A DNA stretch of 64,000 bases from Whitmania pigra (Eukaryota > Annelida > Clitellata > Hirudinida > Haemopidae): NCBI GenBank assembly GCA_021613335.1, contig JAJTWR010000053.1, positions 262,001-326,000 of the forward strand, written 5' to 3'. Below are positions 46,885 to 58,061 of the stretch, one piece after another (position 1 is the stretch's first letter; every line of letters begins with the position of its first letter). The notes under the pieces are model-generated. The model did no database searches, had not been told where the DNA came from, and saw nothing but the letters and a program-made list of their open reading frames with translations. A program made the position numbers and the translations under genes.

Positions 46885-48190
46885 ACTTTTATTTTTAATT
46901 TGTGTCACGTTACATATAGGTTTACCCCCTCCCCCTCGAGCGTGACATATTTTATGGACGGTCCCAAAATAATCAATAAAATTATATTTAAAAAATAAAA
47001 ATAAAATCACTAAAAATATAAATTATTTTGTTTTTATTCCGCAAAAAGCAATTGCCCTCCCCTCTCAGCATTAGTATGCTTTTGAAGCCCCCCCACTTGC
47101 GAGCTTTTTTGGATGACCCCTTGCCTTGTCCTAAGGTCGACTTATGATTAGACCAAGGTTTTATTTTTTAATGCTTATATTCCGTGCTAAGAATTAAATC
47201 TATATCTTTAAATCTTTCTTGTCAGATCGATTACGTTGAGTTTATCTAATCAATAGGCGATAGAAAGTATAGTGTGTTTAAAAGTGAACAATATTGAAAT
47301 GAACATATTAGCGTAAAATTGCATTCAAATCCTTTTAATAATACATTCTAAAGTACAAGTACTAGAATTAAATATCACCGATGACTTGGAGACAAACATG
47401 TCTGAAGTTGAATTTCTAACTACATTTATTTAACAAGATATTAATAAAAATGTGTTTAAAACAAACATTCATTTTCGTTTAAAAATCACTTTATAAAATT
47501 ATAGGTAATTACAATCTTACTAACATTATAATCATAGAAAAAAACGTTTGAACTTTATATTAAGAAAGATATAATAAATGTTCTGCAGCACATGCAAGTG
47601 CCTAAAATCTCGACTTCAACCAATTTTAGAGAGCCCATTCTGTTAAGCATGTTAGAAAATGAAGTTTTCTTCCATAATCTGCAGTTTGATCTTCCAATTC
47701 AAATTAGTTTGAGAGATATTCACCATAAAGTAGTCAATCGAGAAACATGCACGACCTGAGATTCCAAATCTACTAGTGGGTAATGTAAATCTTAGTGACA
47801 TTTTTTATAATCTGGTTTATAATAAAAATAATAAAATTTTTCAAACATAACGTAGAATAATAGAATCTAATAAAACATTAATTATTAATTACTAATTATT
47901 ATTTTTTATTAATTCTAATAAATGCCGAAATAACTGGGTTATTATTGGCTAAAAGCTAAATTTCAACATTTTATATAGGTTATTGTATACATTATTTTTA
48001 ACATAAAAGACTTTTAAAACAAGAAAAGTTTTCCGTGACAGCAAACCTACTTTTTCCAAGATTTAATTGAAATGCGTTTATTCGTTCCGCATAATTATCT
48101 ATAAAGGAATCGTAGCCTAAACTCAAAATTCGTTAGTTGATGCAATTTATTATTATTAACTACAAAACAAAAAATTATTAAAACGATGTA
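46885..48190 (+). repeat. left arm of 1.3-kb inverted repeat
   Basis: The arm is the diverged reverse complement of 54920-56225. Paired landmarks: CTCGAGCGTGACATATTTTA near 46936 with the complement near 56180; CATTAGTATGCTTTTGAAGC near 47069 with the complement near 56012-56031; CTCGACTTCAACCAATTTTA near 47609 with the complement near 55475-55494; and the GCCTAAACTCAAAATT words near 48116 and 55005. Similarity ends near 46885 and near 48190. Confidence 0.8.
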
Positions 48191-48205
48191 ATCAAACGGT
48201 ATATT

Positions 48206-48985
48206 TCAGGAATCGTCTATAAAAGACGTCCTTAAAAATTGCAGATTTTGTCTCCCATCGCCTTCGTCAGCAAACGTCTGAGCAAGAAACAAAAAAATCC
48301 ACGTTGTATCCCAAGGGATATAATTCCTGTCTAGAGGATAACCGGTTACAAAATTATTAGTGTAGTGACAACACAACCCTGCTGTTAAGTTTGTAGCATA
48401 AAACAATATGAATTTGAATCAAAGCGGTTAAGCGCAAATAACTTGAAAAATAGGTGTCTGATGACAAATAGATTAGTATTGTGAGAAAGATAAATTAAAT
48501 CTCTTTAAAAAATTGCGTTGAAATGAACTCTGTGTTTTCAACTTTCCGTGTGGATGCTTAACTTCAGGGGTGCTTTCACTACTTGTGGTTTGCAGTTTAA
48601 ACAGTCTAAGAAATAATATTTCATTGAATCACAAAACCGAAGTTAATTCCAGAGATAATCTTAGTGACACTAAACTCAATGTCATTAGCAAATGATGTTC
48701 ACATAATAAGTCAATCAAAAGTTATTTTTAATATAAAATATTTGGCTTATTATTTTTTAATATAAATGATGACAGATATTTGTTTGTTTGTATTATGTTC
48801 CAGTTCGATAATATATGAAAAACTTTATTTTACAAAAAACGGGTTTATCGTTTACAAAGATAAGTATCAACATATTATCTACATATTACCATATCTATAT
48901 ATTATCTAAATGTAATTATTCATTGATCTTCACCGATGAGAATAAAGAGCTGGCAGAATCGGATACAAAAGTTGAGGTCGATATG
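48206..48985. other. unique AT-rich DNA inside inverted repeat
   Basis: Between the left arm and the hAT element. No coding exon is supported. Confidence 0.35.
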
Positions 48986-48993
48986 CTCTTTTC

Positions 48994-50289
48994 CAGTGTT
49001 GTGCAGTATCGAATTACATGTAATTCGTTACTGTAATTAATTACATTTTTTGGTAATTTTTACTTGTAACAGTTACAAAAATTTTTGTTACTTTTACTTG
49101 TAACAAATTACTATTTTCGGTCATACTTTTAATTCGTTACCTTTTTTGCACAAGACGTTACAAAGTAACATAAATAAAATTTTAAAATAAAATAAACTAA
49201 TTTAAAATTAAAATTCTAGATTGTTATTCTTTGGTTTGTTCGAAAACCTTCTTCTTTCCCATCATCGCTCATTTGTTATTGTTGTTATCGCCGGTCGTTT
49301 TTGTTAAATCGGAAATTGTTGATTAGTCATACCGAAGCTTTTTTAATATATAATATTGTATACATATAATAATATAAGATTTAATATATCCTAGTATGGA
49401 TTCATTTGAAGCCAGTTTGATTGTCGTTAGCGAAGATAAGAGAAACAAGGGTGAAGACAGTCCGTGGCCGTATTTGAACAAAATGTTCAGATTTCAATCA
49501 AAGGAAAATCATATAGATATGCATGCCTACTCTGCCAACAAAAAAAAACTATATGTTCAGCATATGAAGGTTCTTCATCTAACTTGAAGAAGCACGTGGA
49601 ACGCATGCATCCAACAGAAGTTAAGGAATATGGGATATCTGTTGCCAACGGTTGTCAAGCTTCATGAGAAACTGGTAGCCAGAGTAGCATCTTCTAATTC
49701 AGCAATGGTGGACGAGCTGAAAGCATCTCATTCATCTGATGCTGACAGTGTTGAAGACAGTTTCTTCAATTGCACAAGGTCAAGTGATATTCTGATGCAG
49801 TATCTTCAAGACCGATCAGATGACATGAACATTATTTATCCAGTTGAACGCTCCTCTGCCAGCTAGTGCAGCTGTTTAACGCTTATTAAGCTCTGCTGGT
49901 ATGAACAGCCGAAGGACCATAATGAGTGACAAACTATTCGAGGACAAAATTAACAAATGCTTGTGATTGTAATAAATAATAATAAAAACACCAAAAGAAT
50001 GCATTAGTTCAAATGTTATCACTTAATGACTGTTAATACTAGCAGTTAATACCAATAATTGTTTTAACGTTAATAGAAACAATTCCTTTTAAATAATACA
50101 GAATGATGTATGATCACAATAATGGCGGCGTCAAAGTTACTTGTAATTTTTACTTTTGGATGCTGTAGCTTTTTACTTTTAATTGAGTAACTTTTTGAGA
50201 CAATACTCTTACTTATATTTAAGTAGCTTTTTGAGCTATTACTTTTACTTGTAACTAATTACCGAAATGAGGTAATTTTTACAACACTG
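48994..50289 (+). mobile_element. hAT DNA transposon, decayed
   Basis: The element begins CAGTGTTGT and ends ACAACACTG, and is flanked by the perfect 8-base duplication CTCTTTTC (48986-48993 and 50290-50297), the hallmark of hAT insertion. Subterminal regions are rich in TTACTTGTAA-type words on both sides, as in Ac/Tol2-like elements. At 1.3 kb it holds only the start of a transposase gene (a BED finger) and lacks the catalytic domain, so it is non-autonomous. Confidence 0.93.
49396..49866 (+). pseudogene. hAT transposase N-terminus (BED zinc finger), frameshifted
   Basis: Three overlapping frames together read as the start of a hAT transposase. First comes WPYLNKMFRFQSKEN, then YACLLCQQKKTICSAYEGSS followed by NLKKHVERMHP: a BED finger with CxxC and HxxxxH spacing. 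A Ser/Asp-rich linker follows in a third frame. At least two frameshifts break it. The dimerisation and RNase-H-like catalytic parts are absent. Confidence 0.8.
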
Positions 50290-50467
50290 CTCTTTTCAAT
50301 CAAACTGCAACAAATTTAAAGCGGAAAAAGAATTCATACAAAATACATATCTAAGCTACAATATATTTACAAATTAGCGTCTTAGCTTGAATAATGATTT
50401 AAAGCTTACAACAAATCGTGTCACTTCGATTTGATTAAAAAACTAATGGAAAAGTTGTCGATAGTTA

Positions 50468-50860
50468 ATGCAAGTTTACAACGAACTTCGGAACAAAATT
50501 AAAAATCTGGCCAGTGCAATATTAAGAGGAATGTTTGATGATTATTTTGGTGTAATTTATTTTGACAATGGCCGACCAACTAAAAAGATTTTTGACCTTG
50601 AAGTTGTCGCATTTTGTTGTTTTTCGAAAAACAATTATGCAAATTTAAACACAAAAATTAAAAATCTGGGCAGTGCGATTTTAAAATTAATGCTTGTAGA
50701 TTATTTCTGTGTAATTTACTTTGACATTGGTTGAGTAGTTAGAAAGATTTTTGAACCTGCTAGCGTCGTTACATAGGCTTTTAACAATTGGCTCTCGCCC
50801 TGCTAGCCTTATTCAAGTTATCTTTTTTCGCCTTTATTAAACAAGTTTGGAATGGCCACT
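50468..50860 (+). repeat. two-copy direct repeat with dispersed relatives
   Basis: Two ~165-base copies share AAAATTAAAAATCTGG and TGTAATTTA; their translations, KIKNLASAILRGMFDDYFGV and KIKNLGSAILKLMLVDYFCV, are alike. Sequence up to about 50850 also resembles 42300-42420. It looks like a repeat family and not a gene, since no start, domain or splice context supports coding. Confidence 0.6.
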
Positions 50861-51109
50861 GTCGGAGGTATCTCATTTTGATTTTACAGTGTTGATGTAA
50901 ATTATTTTATTATTTATCCTCATTGCTATTTACATGATTTTTTTTGTGTTTTAAGGCGCGACAAATCTATTAGTTTTCGAATAGCTAAAGCACAATTTTA
51001 CGACGGTGAAATTAGCAAGACTTCAGCAAGAACTTTGACATCTAATAACTCTGGAACGCGTAGAGCTAAAAATATAAATTTTTTTTTGTTAGAAAGGTCT
51101 TGCTTTAGA

Positions 51110-52272
51110 AAATGATGCGCGTAAAACATAATGGATTTTGAATAAAAATGAATTTTTTGTTAACTTATAAAGCTTTGGGCGCCGATAACGTAAAATTTCT
51201 TAACGCGCTTGAAATTTTAAAAACATATTTAAAATCTGCAGATTATTTCCTTTCTAAAAATATATGTTTCGTTAACGTGTCTCCAGCGCAAGTACCGAAA
51301 TTTAATTTTTAAAAAAGACCGATTTCGTGTTTACCATAGATATAAAAACGCTTTACTTTCGTTAAAAAATGTAAAACATGTACCAGTAATATAAATTTTG
51401 TATTTTTATTAATGAAAACATAAGTTAAAATGTTTTATTGAAGAAAAACTGGAACTTTTCATGAGCTTGCTATACGACGCTATAATGCAAAAGCAGCACA
51501 TAAATGAACTGCCATTCCATTGTTGCGTTTTTTACGATATGTTAGTGCAGTGTATGTGGGCCCGTCTGTTGCAGGCATCGCATTGTACCCATTGGTAACC
51601 ACTGTCATCCTCCGTCGATCCACAGTAAAGGCATGTGTTGGTCATATCGTCTGAAAGACGAAGAATTTCTTTTGCATATGACATCCGATTATCATCTGGG
51701 GCTATCCCATCAATTGGATAATCACCCTCTTCGTCCATAGCCCGAAGCGTAAAGGCTACATAAATGCCACAGTTGTGACTATCGCGTTGCACACCTGTCC
51801 ACGGCCCCCTCTTCATCGTAATGTTCATCCACCTGTTATTTTTTGAGCTTCTGCAAAGTGAATAAAAAAATCTCTTCATCTTTTCCAGGTTTCGACTCTC
51901 TCCTGGCATCGGATCGTAAAATAGTACTTCTTTTGAATTATTTATAACAATGAAAAATAATTTAAATTTATTATTTATTAATTTTTATAACAGAAAAATA
52001 AAAAAGTAATGTAAATTGATCCATTTACGTATGTGTTATGTCTATGGTAAACACAAAATTGTTTTTTTTTTAAAATTAAATTTCGGTACTTGCGCTGGAG
52101 ACACGTTAACGAAACATATATTTTTAGAAAGGAAATAATCTGCAGATTTTAAATATGTTTATAAAATTTCAAGCGCGTTAAGAAATTTTACGTTATCGGC
52201 GCCCAAAGCTTTATACGTTAACAAAAAATTTATTTTTATTCAAAATACATTATTTTTTACGCGCATAATATC
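51110..52272 (-). mobile_element. inverted-repeat element carrying SENP/PHD fragment
   Basis: Arms of about 235 bases (51110-51345 and 52033-52272) are near-perfect inverted copies. Landmarks are ATGCGCGTAAAA at the outer ends, AGCTTTGGGCGCC, TCTGCAGATTATTTCC, GTGTCTCCAGCGCAAGTACC and TGTTTACCATAGA. The ~690-base core contains the protease/PHD frame. I found no clear target-site duplication. It is a non-autonomous DNA element or foldback unit. Confidence 0.75.
51532..51999 (-). pseudogene. ULP1/SENP-type cysteine protease C-terminus fused to PHD finger
   Basis: Open in one frame to a stop. It begins upstream of the first Met (51909) with VINNSKEVLFYDPMPGE, the strand that carries the catalytic Asp in ULP1 proteases. 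GVQRDSHNCGIYVAF follows, with the oxyanion Gln and catalytic Cys. The C-terminal ~35 residues form a PHD-like zinc finger: CLYCGS, QWVQCDACNRRAHIHC. The catalytic His and N-terminal half are missing. Protease-PHD proteins of this sort are common in large DNA transposons, so this is probably a trapped piece of a larger element and not a host gene. It is unlikely to be active. Confidence 0.8.
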
Positions 52273-52401
52273 TGGAGTACATTTTGCACTCAAACCATCA
52301 ATTAAGCAATTTCTGGTAGTTGATTTTATGTAATTCATTGTTACAAGCAACCTTTGATCAAAGACTCCCGTGAAGCTATCGGACGTTCAAAACGCTATCA
52401 G

Positions 52402-53298
52402 ACACTAAAACAGCTTAATTCAAGAGCAATTAACAGTAACTTGCACTTAACAAAGTTTTTCGAATAAGATCTCATTCTAAAGAGATATAATCCAACTTTA
52501 TCACATTAGCAAGCTCTTTGCGTAAAAACCTATAATTTTCAAGATATTTATGTTCAAACATCACGCACTAAAATCAGCCTAGAAAAACAGCCTTTAATTC
52601 AAGAGCAATTAACCGTCGCTTGCACTTAACAAAGTTTTTCGAATAAGATCTCATTCTAAAGAGATATAATCCAACTTTATCACATTAGCAAGCTCTTTGC
52701 GTAAAAACCTATAATTTTCAAGATATTTATGTTCAAACATCACGCACTAAAATCAGCCTAGAAAAACAGCCTTTAATTCAAGAGCAATTAACAGTAACTT
52801 GCACTTAACAAAGTTTTTCGAATAAGATTTCATTCTAAAGAGATATAATCCAACTTTATCACATTAGCAAGCTCTTTGCGTAAAAACCTATAATTTTCAA
52901 GATATTTATGTTCAAACATCACGCACTAAAATCAGCCTAGAAAAACAGCCTTTAATTCAAGAGCAATTAACCGTCGCTTGCACTTAACAAAATTTTTCGA
53001 ATAAGATCTCATTCTAAAGAGATATAATCCAACTTTATCACATTAGCAAGCTCTTTGCGTAAAAACCTATATTTTTCAAGATATTTATGCTCAAACATCA
53101 CGCACTAAAATCAGCCTAGAAAAACAGCCTTTAATTCAAGAGCAATTAACCGTCGCTTGCACTTAACACAATTTTTCGAATAAGATCTCATTCTAAAGAG
53201 ATATATTCCAACTTTATCACATTAGCAAGCTCTTTGCGTAAAAACCTATATTTTTCAAGATATTTATGCTCAAACATCACGCACTAAAATCAGTCTAT
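52402..53298. repeat. 179-bp satellite, five close copies
   Basis: The unit repeats at exactly 179 bases: its AAAAACAGCC mark falls near 52583, 52762, 52941 and 53120. Copies 1 and 3 share AACAGTAACTTGC where copies 2, 4 and 5 have AACCGTCGCTTGC, which suggests part of the array grew by a two-unit step. No coding potential. Confidence 0.93.
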
Positions 53299-54215
53299 AA
53301 AAACAGCCTTAATTCAACTGCAAAAAACTGTCACTTAGACTAAACTATATTTTTTGAGTAAATTCTCATTTTGAAGACATAGCATCTATCTTTCTCACAT
53401 TTCTAACCACTTTGCCGTCAGACACTTATTTTTCAAGTTATTGAAGCTCAAACTTTACGCATTATATGGAAAAAACAGACTCATTTCAAATGCATAAAAC
53501 CTTAACTTAGACTTAACCAAATGTTTCGACAAAGGCCTCATTTTAAAGATATTTAATCTCATTTTTTTAAATTTCCAAAGACTTTGCCATCAGACACTTA
53601 TTTTTCAGGTTATTAACGCTCAAAGTTTACGCACTAATTGTATTCACTGCCTCGGAACACAGCCTCATTTCAAATGCAATTAACCGTAACTTAAACTTAA
53701 CTAAATATTTCGACAAAGGTCTCATTTTAAAGATATTTAAACTATCTTTATCGATTTGGCAAGCCCTTTGCCATCAGACACTTATTTTTCAGGTTATTAA
53801 CGCTCAAAGTTTACGCACTAATTGTATTCACTGCCTCGGAACACAGCTTCATTTCAAATGCATAAAACCGTAACTTAGACTTAACTAAATATTTCGACAA
53901 AGGTCTCATTTTAAAGATATTTAATTTTTGTTTTTTAAATTCCCAAGGCCTTTGCCATCAGACACTTATTTTTCAGGTTATTAACGTTCAAATTTCACGC
54001 ACTAATTTTACGTACTACATAAACAGACTCATTTCAAATGCATAAAATCGTAACTTAGACTTAACTAAATGTTTCGACAAAGATCTCATTTTAAAAATAT
54101 TTAATTTCTGTTTTTTAAATTTCCAAGGCCTTTGCCATCAGACACTTATTTTGCAGGTTATTAACGCTCAAATTATTCGCATTACCTCGGAAAACAACCT
54201 CATTTCAAATTTGAA
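53299..54215. repeat. diverged satellite copies, ~180-bp period
   Basis: Five further copies with about 170-185-base spacing share CAGACACTTATTTTTCAGGTTATTAACG and related words. They are more alike among themselves than to the 179-bp block, so the array has two age classes. Confidence 0.85.
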
Positions 54216-54550
54216 TTATTTTTATACTATACACGTGATAGCGGAGATGTGTTGTCACTACTCTTCCATTGTCAAATAGTAGTCAGTTTTACCACGTTCT
54301 ATAGTCATTTGTTTCTTCATTTTTCATTGACATAATCATAAATTTTCTCATTTTCGTTAACAGTAAAATTCACAGTTTAACAATTATGTAAAGATTCTTT
54401 CATACGTGTCATAAAAAATAATTTTGTAACCAATCACAAACAAGCAAAAAAACTACATTATTTGTTACAAACTTCAATGAACGGCAACAATTGGAACCTT
54501 AAAATGAAAGTGATTGTTTATTCATTGAAGTAAAATCATAAGAAAAATTT
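54216..54550. other. AT-rich spacer, no gene seen
   Basis: Lies between the satellite array and a (TTA)n tract. No coding signal. Confidence 0.35.
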
Positions 54551-54619
54551 GAGTTGGTAAAAATGCGTATAATAATGCTTATGATAATGATAATGATAAT
54601 GATAATGACAATGACAATG

Positions 54620-54628
54620 ACAATGGCA

Positions 54629-54677
<49 letters not shown>

Positions 54678-54684
54678 TATTATA

Positions 54685-54755
<71 letters not shown>

Positions 54756-54816
54756 TATTATTAATTATTATTATTATTATTATTATATTATTATTATTAT
54801 TATTATTATATTATTA

Positions 54817-54857
<41 letters not shown>

Positions 54858-54935
54858 GTTATTATTATTATTATTCTTATTATTATTATTATTATTATTC
54901 TTATTATTATTCTTATTATTATTATTATTATTATT
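54620..54935. repeat. (TTA)n microsatellite
   Basis: Over 300 bases of TTA repeat with occasional TTG and TTC, preceded by ATGATA and ATGACA repeats. It directly abuts the inner end of the right inverted-repeat arm. Confidence 0.95.
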
Positions 54936-56225
54936 TACATCATTTTATTAATTTTTTTGATTTGTAATTAATAATAATAAATTGAATCAACTAAAAATTT
55001 TGAGTTTAGGCTAAGATTCGCATTAATTATGCGGAACGAATAAACCCATTTCAATGAAATCCTGGAAAAAGTAGGTTTGCTATAACGGAAAACCTTTCTT
55101 GTTTTAAAAGTCTTTTACGTTAAAAATAATGTTTAAAATAACATTTTTAAAACTTGGCAATGTAGCTACAACATAGCCAATAATAAACCCGTTATTTTGC
55201 CAATTAAATGTGTACATAAAATTATTGTTTTATGAGACTCTATTATTTCATGCTATTTGAAAATATTATTATTTTTATTATAAACCAGATTATGAAAATG
55301 TCTCCAAGGTTTATGTCGCTCACTAGTAGATTTGAAATATCAAGTCGTGCAAGTTTCGCTATTGACTACTTTATCGTGAATATCTCTCAAACGAATTTAA
55401 ATTGGAAGTTCAAATTGCAGAATATGAAAGAAAACTTCATATTCTAACATGTGTAACAGAATGGGCTTTCTAAAATTGGTTGAAGTCGAGATTTTAGGCA
55501 CTTTTATGCAGTGTTGCAGATCATTTGTTATATCTTTCTAAATATGAAGTTCAAAAGTTTTTTTCTGTGATTATAATATTAGTTAGATTGTAATTACCTA
55601 TAAATTTATAAAATTATTCTTAAACGAAAATGAATGTTTGTTTTAAACACATTTTTATTAATATCTTGCTAAATATATGTAGTTAGAATTTCAACTTCAG
55701 ACATGTTTGTCTCCAAGCCATCGGTGATATTTAAATGTAGTACTTGTACTTTAGAATGTAGTATTAAAAGAATTTGAACGCAATTTTACGCTAATATATT
55801 CATTTCAATATTGTTCACTTTTAAACACACTATACTCTCGATCTCCTATTGTCTCGATTACGATAAACTCAACAGAATCGATCTGAAAAAAAAACAAGGA
55901 TATGGATTTAATTCTCAGCATGGAATATAGGCATAAAAAAAATTAGCCCTTAGTCTGAGTCAACCTTAAGACAAAAGGGGTCATCCATAAAAACGCCCGC
56001 AAATGGTGGAGCGCTTCTAAAGCATACTAATGCTGAAGGGGGAGGGCAATTATTTTTGTTGAATAAAAACGAAATAATTTTTAAATTTTAGAAATGTATA
56101 TGTTTTAATGATTTTATTTTAATTTTTTAAATATTATTTTATTGACATTTGGGTACGTCCATAAAGTATGTCATGCTCGAGGAGGAGGATGTCTAAGAAA
56201 TTGTGACAAATTAAAAATTACAGTT
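54920..56225 (-). repeat. right arm of 1.3-kb inverted repeat
   Basis: Diverged reverse complement of 46885-48190, with landmarks paired as described for the left arm. Together the arms bound a 9.3-kb region. Neither arm has a clear open frame. Confidence 0.8.
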
Positions 56226-56852
56226 AAGATTTATTGTGGACGTCTTTGTGGACGACCCCCAAAGAGAAAAAGCGTCTTCTAATTCAAATTTTGTTTGGTT
56301 TCTGTGCGCGCAAATAGAGATGTGCCGTCACTACATAACTACGCTTGAGATTCTAGTTAACTTTCTTTTGATGATTTCTTATTTTCTTTTTAATTTTTAA
56401 AATGTTTAAAGGAAGACGTCAATAATCGTAATGTCTTATTAATCTCCAGTTATATTCTGGGGATCGGCTTCAAAAGATCGACATTTTGCTAAGGACACCG
56501 CAACTTAACAAAAAGTTAAAATTGTTAATTAACTAAACATAATTGCAATTGTTTTTATAAACACATTTCTTTCAGTACACCATATTTCAGACATTTTTGT
56601 TAGCTTTGAGTTTATCCCCATATCCAAAAATACATCAATATATCAACAACCGGCCACATTTGTTTATTTACATTTTATTACCCGGCTGCCCATACTTGCT
56701 TGTTGTTATTTATATTTACATCACCCAGCGGACGTCCGATAGCTTCACTCTTGTGATCAAAGTTGAGGGTTCTAGGCATGTTATTCTAGACTTTAAGAAC
56801 CTCATTTGCAGTTGATATAAGGTTCTGGTGATTCATTTAACTGGTTACATTC
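56226..56852. other. intergenic, no gene seen
   Basis: No exon is supported. A short segment near 56728-56762 (TCCGATAGCTTCAC) matches in reverse complement near 52370-52385, just outside the SENP/PHD element. Confidence 0.4.
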
Positions 56853-56859
56853 AATTTCA

Positions 56860-57428
56860 GGGTAAAACCGTTCGAGACGGACGCACACATTTTAATGAGA
56901 TGCTCCACTTTAATGAAGCTCCACCCAAAACAAATTAAGCTCCGCCTAAAATGAGTAAAAGTAAATCTTTGATCCGTAATATTTTTAGGTATATCTCTTT
57001 TTAGGGAAAATCGGTCCGCATTTTTAGGCTCCGAATAGATCCGCTCAAGAATTAGGGTAGGGTTAGGGTTAAAATTAGGGGATAGGGTAGGGTTAGGGGT
57101 TAGGATTAGGGGATAGGGTAGGGTTAGGGGTTAGGGTAGGGTTAGGGAATAGGGTAGGGTTAAGGGTTAGGATTAGGGAATAGGATAGGGTTAGGATTAG
57201 GCAAAGCGTAAACTTTAAACACTCGATCGCTAATGTCAGACGTCAAGTATTTCCAAAATTATAATAAAACTTTATTAGAGACTTCTATGTTAATGACTTA
57301 ATATATATTGCGGATAAAAGATTCACTTTTACTCATTTTAGGCGGAGTTTTATTTGTTTAGGGGTGGAGCTTTATTTTTTCTTAGCATCTCATTAAAATG
57401 TGTGCGTCCGTCTCGAACGGTTTTACCC
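56860..57428 (+). mobile_element. terminal-inverted-repeat element with telomere-like core
   Basis: The ends are inverted copies starting GGGTAAAACCGTTCGAGACG. They are perfect for about 45 bases and recognisable for about 130. A 7-base duplication AATTTCA flanks it (56853-56859 and 57429-57435). At 569 bases with no open frame it is a MITE-like non-autonomous DNA transposon. The centre is a degenerate TTAGGG-type array. Confidence 0.9.
57055..57203 (+). repeat. degenerate TTAGGG-type array
   Basis: About 150 bases of TTAGGG mixed with TAGGG, TTAGGGG and TTAGGA variants, inside the terminal-inverted-repeat element. The G-rich strand is +. Confidence 0.9.
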
Positions 57429-57499
57429 AATTTCAGTAAAACCACTGTGTAGTGAAGTCGAAAATTTTAAATTTATATTTTATAAAAAGGTCATTCAAC

Positions 57500-58061
57500 T
57501 CAGCTGGCACATTCTGGCATCAATTTCCGAGGTTCTTTGATTTTTCTCAGAATCTTTATCATCTGTGCCTGTTGACACATTGGCCAGAATTCATTGTCAA
57601 TAGAAATTTCCAAACTAGTGTAAATAGGTACAGGAACTTTGTCACAGTGAGCAACCAATCTCAGATCATAGTGGAAATTTTGGTACTGAATTGAATATTT
57701 TGTTTTTGTGGTCAAGTCTGCAATATTTACCATATAGAAGTTGCCGTCATCAAAATGGATTCGAGGCTCTTGCCACACCATTGGAACTCAAAGCTAAGAC
57801 TGACATTTAGTTCATTGTCAAAGACTCTCAACACATGTTCTGCCCAATGTTTTTCCTGATCATAAAATTTAACTCTGAAATATTTTTGGTATGCTTTATG
57901 TACAAATTCAGATTTTCAAATTCAATTTTGGTTTCGTGGAATGATAAAAAAAAGTTAAAAAGTTGGCCTTTCAGTTGTGAGATTGTGAATGAATATGGAG
58001 GCAACAATGACAGTAAATATGCGCACATCTCTAAATTCAAAAATTCTTTCCAACTGGACAA
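57500..58061 (-). pseudogene. intronless coding remnant, unknown family, frameshifted
   Basis: Two adjacent - strand frames plus a third in between read as one broken protein. The first part (58061-57828) has SSWKEFLNLEMCAYLLSL and LSFHETKIEFENLNLYIK. A middle piece (about 57840-57770) reads VFDNELNVSLSFEFQW. The last part (57781-57500) has PRIHFDDGNFYMVNIADLTT and then LRLVAHCDKVPVP. At least two shifts separate them. I do not recognise the family. The lack of introns beside intron-rich genes suggests a processed copy or a transposon gene. Confidence 0.45.

Noticed and set aside
52402..54215. CRISPR-like array
   Set aside because: The repeats are contiguous 179-bp units with no unique spacers, in animal DNA; this is a satellite.
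54554..54967. 137-residue frame of I, L and Y runs
   Set aside because: Translation of the (TTA)n tract; no membrane-protein gene is implied.
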